A stretch of 64,000 nt of DNA from Microtetraspora malaysiensis (GTDB lineage: Bacteria > Actinomycetota > Actinomycetes > Streptosporangiales > Streptosporangiaceae). The position numbers and the translations under genes were made by a program. The DNA lies in NCBI RefSeq assembly GCF_001528665.1, contig NZ_BBYJ01000005.1, forward strand, positions 310,001-374,000, read 5' to 3'. The notes below the pieces were generated by a model, which ran no database searches, was not told where the DNA came from, and saw only the letters and a list, made by a program, of their open reading frames with translations. Below, piece by piece: positions 59,417 through 64,000 of this stretch (positions within the stretch are counted from its first letter, which is position 1; each line of letters starts with the position of its first letter).

Positions 59417-60214
59417 CTACCCAAGGAACTCCCGCAGCGAACGCGGTTGGCGACCCAGGATGTCGGCCACGGTCGTGGTCGTGCTCGCCCAGCGGCCATC
59501 CCCGATCTGCGACATGAGTCGGGACAGGTCACGGGCCGCTTGGGCGGGCATGCCGCGCTTCTCCAGGTGAGTGGCGGCTTCCTCGACCGGCAGGTCCACG
59601 TAACGCACGGGCCGGCCGAGTGTTCGGGTGAGCTCGGCGGCGACCTCGTCCTGCGTAGGCGCCACCGGCCCGGTGAGCTCGTAGGTGGCGTCGGCCCCGA
59701 CGGGACGCGCAAGCAGCACGGCCGCGACCGCCCCGATGTCACGCGCGTCGATGTAGCCGACCCTGCCTCTGCCGTACGAGCCGAAGATCCGCCCCTCCTC
59801 GTCGACGTCGCCCGCGAGATTCTGCATGAAGCCGACAGGCGCCAGGATCGACCACGGCACTCCTGAGGCCTTGAGATGCTCGTCGACCTGTCCGTGCATG
59901 CCGAACCCGAGCAGGCTGCTCGACGTCACGCCGCGCACGGAGACGGTCACCACCTGCGCCACTCCCGCGGCCGCCGCATGATCGATGACCGCCTGATGCG
60001 CTCGCACGAAACCCGGCCACAGCCCGCTGTTGAGAAAGAGCCTGTCACCCGGCCCGAGCGGGATGCTCTCCGGCCGCTCCAGGTCACCGACCACGTAGTC
60101 GCATCCCAGTTCCTCGCCCTGTTCCGCGCGCCGTACCACGGCTCGCGCCGCACCGCCGAGCTCCTTGATCAGCGCACGCCCGATCGTGCCTGTCGCACCT
60201 GTCACCACAATCAT
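59417..60214 (-). CDS. NmrA-like NAD(P)-binding protein
   Basis: 265 residues, atypical short-chain dehydrogenase fold. MIVVTGATGTIGRALIKEL is the nucleotide-binding motif. The active-site Tyr-x3-Lys is absent, as in NmrA sensors or reductases; SSLLGFGMHGQVDEHLKASG fills that place. Divergent from a TetR gene over 78 nt that hold the repeated box TAAGCGGAA, and probably repressed by it. Confidence 0.9.
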   Translation of the reverse strand: MIVVTGATGTIGRALIKELGGAARAVVRRAEQGEELGCDYVVGDLERPESIPLGPGDRLFLNSGLWPGFVRAHQAVIDHAAAAGVAQVVTVSVRGVTSSSLLGFGMHGQVDEHLKASGVPWSILAPVGFMQNLAGDVDEEGRIFGSYGRGRVGYIDARDIGAVAAVLLARPVGADATYELTGPVAPTQDEVAAELTRTLGRPVRYVDLPVEEAATHLEKRGMPAQAARDLSRLMSQIGDGRWASTTTTVADILGRQPRSLREFLG

Positions 60215-60226
60215 CGCGCAACCCCC

Positions 60227-60265
60227 TAAGCGGAATATTGGCTTCCTCTTCTATACTAAGCGGAA
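60227..60265. promoter_or_regulatory. Repeated box between NmrA-like and TetR genes
   Basis: TAAGCGGAA appears at 60227-60235 and 60257-60265 as a direct repeat, with inverted partial matches (GGCTTCC) between. A TATACT -10 box at 60252-60257 touches the second copy. Likely TetR binding site. Confidence 0.6.
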
Positions 60266-60292
60266 GCTTGTCGTCCAGTTATGGGGAGTTCA

Positions 60293-60814
60293 ATGCGCGC
60301 CGATGCACGCCGCAATCGGGACAGGATCCTGGAGGCCGCGCGGGACGCGGTGGCCGAGCGCGGCACGGACGCGCCGATGGAGCTGATCGCCCGCCGGGCC
60401 GGCGTCGGGGTCGGCACGCTCTATCGGCGCTTTCCCGACCGCGGCGTGCTGCTCGCCGCCTTGGCGGAGCAGTACGTTCACGAGCTCATGGACGCCCTCG
60501 ACCGCGCCGCGGCGGCCGAGCCTGACGCGTGGGCGGCCATTCGCGCCTTCGTCGTCCACAGCGTGGAGAAGAGTCGCGGTGCCATCGCGGCCGCGCTGGC
60601 CGGGACCTCAGCGCCGCAGGCGAGGCAGGCGCTGACGCGGCGACTCGACGAGTTGGTACGGCAGGCGCAGGTGGACGGTGCGATGCGTTCAGATGTCGGC
60701 ACCGGTGACCTCATGGATCTGCTCAACGTGTTCGCCTGCCACCCGGGCGTCATTCCGGAGCGCTTCCTGCCCCTCATGCTCGACGGGATAGGCCGCCGTT
60801 CGGAAAAGGGCTGA
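60293..60814 (+). CDS. TetR-family regulator
   Basis: 173 residues. HTH: RDRILEAARDAVAERGTDA, LIARRAGVGVGTLYRRFPDR. ATG 60293 is chosen because GGGGAG lies 4-5 nt before it; the ATG at 60281 overlaps that site. C-terminal domain of the TetR_C_33 kind is inferred from SEKG-type ending only. Divergent from the NmrA-like gene, its probable target. Confidence 0.9.
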   Translation: MRADARRNRDRILEAARDAVAERGTDAPMELIARRAGVGVGTLYRRFPDRGVLLAALAEQYVHELMDALDRAAAAEPDAWAAIRAFVVHSVEKSRGAIAAALAGTSAPQARQALTRRLDELVRQAQVDGAMRSDVGTGDLMDLLNVFACHPGVIPERFLPLMLDGIGRRSEKG

Positions 60815-60818
60815 CCGG

Positions 60819-60941
60819 CTACCGGCGGCCATCCGGGATGGTGATGAGCTCGCCTTCGTAGACGGCGACGGCGAGCTGGGCGCCGTCCCGGACGTGCAGC
60901 GTGCCCGCTTTTATGCCGGTATCACGGTCCGATTTTCCGGC
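60819..60941 (-). pseudogene. Short coding-like remnant
   Basis: A frame ending in a TAG (60819-60821) reads TGIKAGTLHVRDGAQLAVAVY and GELITIPDGRR, which looks like a real C-terminus, but it has no start and runs into the terminator upstream. Family not identified. Confidence 0.3.
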
Positions 60942-60944
60942 GGA

Positions 60945-60977
60945 CGAACGGCCCCCACGCAGCGTGGGGGCCGTTCG
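60945..60977. terminator. Bidirectional terminator hairpin
   Basis: CGAACGGCCCCCAC and GTGGGGGCCGTTCG form a perfect 14-bp stem with loop GCAGC, between the TetR gene and the convergent acetyltransferase. Confidence 0.9.
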
Positions 60978-60998
60978 GCACGTGCAAGGAGCGGGAGA

Positions 60999-61511
60999 TC
61001 AGACGCCGAACGCCGCCGGGTAGCGGATGACGCCGCTCGGGACCGGCCGCTCAGGGTCGAGGGCGAGCGCCATCATGTACTTGTCCTCGACGTCGAAGGG
61101 CGGGCGGATGCCGAACCCGGAGGCCGGGGTGAAGCCGAACCGCGGGTAGTACTCGGCGTGGCCGAGCACGACCACCAGATTCTCGCCCTGCTCGCGGGCG
61201 GCGCGCAGGGCGGCGTGGATGGCGGCGGAACCGGCGCCCCGCCGCTGGTGCTCGGGCCTGACCGCGCACGGGCCCAGCGCGAGCGCCGGGGAGTCGCCGA
61301 CGTGGCAGCGTGTGAGCAGCGCGTATCCGGACAGGTCGCCGCCGAGCGACTCGGTCAGCCAGGACAGGCCGGGCATCCACGCCTGCGGGTCGGCCCGCAG
61401 AGCCTCGATGAGGTCGGCCTCGTGCGGGGTGGGGAAGGCGGCGAGGTTGATGTCGCGGATGGCGGCGACATCGCCGGCGGTCTCGGGGCGGGCGGTCCAA
61501 GAGGTGGTCAT
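60999..61511 (-). CDS. GNAT-family N-acetyltransferase (YhbS-like)
   Basis: 170 residues. Acetyl-CoA binding motif PEHQRRGAGSAAIHAALRAA and the downstream VVLGHAEYYPRFGFTPAS, typical of the YhbS group. ATG 61511 is chosen because GAGGAAG stands about 9 nt upstream and homology starts directly after it; the open frame continues 45 codons further (MPDSLPGVIGDP...), which may be a separate short ORF. Acceptor unknown. It is 194 nt downstream of rsgA. Confidence 0.9.
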   Translation of the reverse strand: MTTSWTARPETAGDVAAIRDINLAAFPTPHEADLIEALRADPQAWMPGLSWLTESLGGDLSGYALLTRCHVGDSPALALGPCAVRPEHQRRGAGSAAIHAALRAAREQGENLVVVLGHAEYYPRFGFTPASGFGIRPPFDVEDKYMMALALDPERPVPSGVIRYPAAFGV

Positions 61512-61705
61512 GGTCGGGTTCGCTTCCTCGTTCTCCCGCAGTCGCAGGACGTAGTCGGTGTGCTGATAGTCCGCGACGTGCTCGCGGCGCAGGGAAAACG
61601 CCGCCACTGCGGGGTCGCCGATCACGCCGGGCAGGCTGTCGGGCATGGTGGTGTGTGCTCCTGGTGGACGTTGAGCGGACCCGGAGACCGGCGGGACGCG
61701 GCCGG

Positions 61706-62836
61706 TCATGGCTGCTGATCCCGGAACTTGTAGGTCGCGCGCAGATGACTGGTGATGGCCTTCTGCCGCCTGGCGCGCTCGTCGCGCAGCCGGGCGTCAG
61801 TGCGTGAGGCGGCCCAGGCGTTCTCGCGTCGCAGTTTGCGATAGCTGTCCAGCCGGCGCTGCGGCAGCTCGCCCGCCCGGATGGCGGCCTGGACCGCGCA
61901 GCCCGGCTCACTGTCGTGGGCGCAGTCACTGAAGCGGCAGGCCCGGGCGAGGTGCTCGATCTCGGCGAAGACCTGCTCCAGGCCGTCGGCGGCGTCGTGG
62001 AGGCTGATGCCGCGCAGGCCGGGGGTGTCGATCAGGACACCACCGCCGGGAAGGGGGACCAGTTCGCGGCTGACGGTGGTGTGGCGGCCCTTGCCGTCTT
62101 GGGTCCGTACGGCGCCGGTGGCCAGGCGTTCCTCGCCGAGCAGCGCGTTGCCGAGGCTGGACTTGCCCGCGCCCGAGGGCCCGAGCAGCACGGTGGTACC
62201 GCGCAACAGCGCGGCCAGCGCGTCGATGTGCCGGCCCGTGGCCACGCTGGTGACCAGGACGTCCACGCCGGGTGCCAGCGCGCCCGCCTCGGCGTATGCG
62301 GCCTCGGGGTCGGCGACCAGATCCGCCTTGGTCAAGACCATCACCGGCTGTGCCCCGCTCTCCCAGGCCAGGGCGAGCAGCCGTTCCAACTTGGCCGCGT
62401 CCAGGGGAACGGCCAGGGACAGAGCGATGACGACGGTGTCGATGTTGGCGGCGAGCACCTGCCCATGGGAGGACCCGGACGCCGGCGAGCGCACGATCGC
62501 ACTGTGCCGCGGAAGCAGGGCCACCAGGTGTGGATCGGTGCCCGGGCGCAGCGCGGCCCAGTCGCCGGTGCAGGGGGTCAGGAGCGGGTCGGGCCCGTGC
62601 GGCGCCGCGAACGTGGCCCGCACCGGGCCAGACGCGGTGATCGCCGAGCACAGTCCGCGATCGACGCGTGAGATCCGGGCCGGTAGGAGGCCCGCTTCGT
62701 AGTGTTCGGTGAAGTCTTGGTCGAGTGCGTCGGTCCACCCGTACCGGGACAGGCCGGATGGATCCGTGAAGGTATGTGGCAACGTGAGACACCTTGCGGA
62801 GAAGGGGCCCCGACGAGACGCGGACGCCACCCCCAT
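61706..62836 (-). CDS. rsgA: RsgA, ribosome small-subunit-dependent GTPase
   Basis: 376 residues. Circularly permuted GTPase that assists late 30S assembly. Motif order is diagnostic: OB-fold (about 45-115), G4 LTKADLV (168-174), G1 GPSGAGKSS (219-227), G3 DTPGLRG (270-276), then the zinc site CRFSDCAH...C (C300, C305, H307, C313). ATG 62836 has no good ribosome site. TTG 62782 (residue 19) has AAGGTG 7 nt before it and begins PHTFTDPSGL, so it may be the true start. A 22-codon ORF with a strong Shine-Dalgarno sequence precedes it. Confidence 0.92.
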   Translation of the reverse strand: MGVASASRRGPFSARCLTLPHTFTDPSGLSRYGWTDALDQDFTEHYEAGLLPARISRVDRGLCSAITASGPVRATFAAPHGPDPLLTPCTGDWAALRPGTDPHLVALLPRHSAIVRSPASGSSHGQVLAANIDTVVIALSLAVPLDAAKLERLLALAWESGAQPVMVLTKADLVADPEAAYAEAGALAPGVDVLVTSVATGRHIDALAALLRGTTVLLGPSGAGKSSLGNALLGEERLATGAVRTQDGKGRHTTVSRELVPLPGGGVLIDTPGLRGISLHDAADGLEQVFAEIEHLARACRFSDCAHDSEPGCAVQAAIRAGELPQRRLDSYRKLRRENAWAASRTDARLRDERARRQKAITSHLRATYKFRDQQP

Positions 62837-62875
62837 AGGCGAGCCTGACAGCTCAAGGTTGGGGGAAGAAGCAGG

Positions 62876-62944
62876 TCAGACCGGGACCCGGGACGTGAGG
62901 ATGGTCCGGGCGCTGCGCACGGCAGCGGTCTTCACCGCGGTCAT
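62876..62944 (-). CDS. 22-codon leader ORF upstream of rsgA
   Basis: Reads MTAVKTAAVRSARTILTSRV then P-V and stop. It has an excellent ribosome binding site, GGGAGGTGAG, about 5 nt before the ATG, one of the strongest in the window. It lies 39 nt upstream of the rsgA ATG (93 nt before the TTG). Composition is Thr/Ala/Arg/Val with no acidic residue. It could be an attenuating leader peptide or a small functional protein. A TAGGCT -10-like box lies about 47 nt before it on the same strand. Family unknown. Confidence 0.6.
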   Translation of the reverse strand: MTAVKTAAVRSARTILTSRVPV

Positions 62945-63223
62945 CAAACCTCACCTCCCTCTCATGCCGATCCAACATCAAACGTCCGAGAGCCTAGCAC
63001 CCTCAGCTGCGGTGCCGATCACATTGTGCCGGGGGACGAAGTCCAAAAACTGATCGACGTCGACCGGCCGGGACCCGCCGCCGGCCCGCCGCGAAAGGGC
63101 GCACGCGCGGCTGTCGTTGCCGCGGCACTCGACTGACCCCTACGCCTCAGACAGGATCCGTAACTGTCGGTAGCGTCCCGTAACGTTGCGCCCGTTGTCG
63201 TCGGCATCGGAGGGGTGGCCACC

Positions 63224-63958
63224 GTGAACGAGATTCCCGAGCGCAAGCTGGAGCTGATCCGAAAGCTCCTGGCGGTGGCCGAGCATCCCAACACCGGCGC
63301 GGCCGAGGCCGCCGTCTACCTGGAGAGGGCGTGCGCCCTCATGTCGGCGTACGGGGTCGAGCAGGCCGTGCTGGCCGACGCCGGGCAGGTGCGCGACGAG
63401 GTCGATCAGTTGACCGTCGAGATCGGCAATCCGTACCAGCCGGATCGGCGCTCCCTGCTCGCGGGCGTGGCCTCCGCGCTGCGCTGCCGCACGATCTACA
63501 GCAAGGTCGGGGCGGTGTCGCGAGTTCAGGTCATCGGCTTCCGGTCCGATCTCGACCTGGTGGAGATGCTCTTCACCTCCCTCTGCCTGCAGATGGCCTC
63601 CGCCGTCGTGCGTGAGCCGGTGCCGTCCGGGCACACCACGATCAGCTTCCGGAAGAGCTGGATGGCCGGATACGCCAACCGGGTCTGTGAGCGGCTGCGC
63701 GCGGCCGAGAAGGCGGCCGCTATGGACGCCGACCGGGCGGGGGCGCCGGGCGGCGGGCGCTCGACCGAGCTGGTGCTGCGCGACCGGGTCGCCGAGGTGC
63801 GTCGGGAGTACGAGCGGATGTTCCCCCATGTGCGCCGCGCCGGGCGGCGCACGATGAGCGACTGGTCGGGCTGGGCCGGGGGCCGGGCCGCCGGGGATCG
63901 CGCCGATCTGGGCGGCTCCCGTGTCGGCGCCCCGAGCCGGGCCGCGCTCGGCCGGTGA
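63224..63958 (+). CDS. DUF2786-domain protein
   Basis: 244 residues. The N-terminal DUF2786 segment is clear: KLELIRKLLAVAEHPNTGAA, then AVYLERACALMSAYGV. A middle part (RSLLAGVASALRCRTIYSKV) follows and ends in a Gly/Arg-rich tail of 60 residues. GTG 63224 is chosen for GGAGGGG 8 nt upstream; GTG 63215 overlaps that site. DUF2786 occurs in many actinobacterial and phage proteins and its role is unknown. Confidence 0.88.
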   Translation: MNEIPERKLELIRKLLAVAEHPNTGAAEAAVYLERACALMSAYGVEQAVLADAGQVRDEVDQLTVEIGNPYQPDRRSLLAGVASALRCRTIYSKVGAVSRVQVIGFRSDLDLVEMLFTSLCLQMASAVVREPVPSGHTTISFRKSWMAGYANRVCERLRAAEKAAAMDADRAGAPGGGRSTELVLRDRVAEVRREYERMFPHVRRAGRRTMSDWSGWAGGRAAGDRADLGGSRVGAPSRAALGR

Positions 63959-64000
63959 GGTTCACCCGCGGCGGGCGCCGATGACGGCCGTCGCGTCCAG

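Noticed and set aside
1-64000. tRNA, rRNA, CRISPR arrays, intact insertion sequences or phage genes
   Set aside because: Looked for along both strands by eye; no cloverleaf-like sequence, regular spacer-repeat pattern, transposase or integrase motif was recognised.

Overview
The window reads as chromosomal DNA of a high-GC filamentous actinomycete. GTG starts are frequent, third codon positions are GC-rich, and the regulators, ECF sigma factors and secreted enzymes are of actinobacterial type. The overall style fits Streptosporangiales or a Streptomyces relative, but the exact taxon cannot be fixed from this sequence alone. I see no rRNA, tRNA, CRISPR array, intact insertion sequence or phage module. 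The main signs of genome change are decayed or deleted genes.

Region by region. (1) 1-9.5 kb is a loose, partly decayed stretch: a cytochrome P450 cut by the window edge, a ferredoxin that loses homology after about 27 codons, a prolyl aminopeptidase, a HIT protein, an atypical kinase-like protein, a methyltransferase bracketed by palindromic repeats, a membrane-anchored protein with L7/L12-like segments, and a secreted SGNH hydrolase. (2) 10-16.3 kb is a LacI-controlled sugar module: repressor, GH1 beta-glucosidase, two ABC permeases and a binding lipoprotein. Three near-identical palindromes (core GGAGAGCGCTCTCC) tie it together. One lies on a promoter that now points into a region with no recognisable gene. 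(3) 16.3-28 kb holds an ECF41 sigma factor with its oxidoreductase partner, two regulator/oxidoreductase pairs (ArsR and MerR), resistance- and hydrolase-like enzymes, three pseudogenes, and an intradiol dioxygenase fused to a chitin-binding-type module. (4) 28-35.3 kb is a [NiFe]-hydrogenase maturation cluster: hypE-hypD-hypC-hypA, then two overlapping SIS-domain genes (one fused to a HypC-like domain), with divergent hypF. There is no hypB and there are no hydrogenase structural genes in the window. (5) 35.3-43.8 kb carries a membrane protein, a two-component system, a beta-helix-type lipoprotein, a TetR/hydrolase pair with a very clear leaderless operator-promoter, and stress or regulatory genes. 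(6) 44-47.6 kb is a three-subunit molybdenum hydroxylase of the PaoABC type. (7) 47.7-54.6 kb has LysR, an internally deleted MFS transporter, a flavoprotein, an amino-acid permease and an ECF42/DGPF pair. (8) 54.9-64 kb has secreted proteins, an ABC-2 exporter, a TetR/NmrA pair, a GNAT enzyme, rsgA with a short leader ORF ahead of it, and a DUF2786 protein.

The most interesting points are the SIS-HypC fusion and its overlapping SIS partner inside the hyp cluster, the 22-codon ORF with a strong Shine-Dalgarno sequence before rsgA, the orphaned third LacI operator-promoter, and several genes caught part-way through decay. Leaderless promoters recur (TANNNT followed 6-8 nt later by the start codon).
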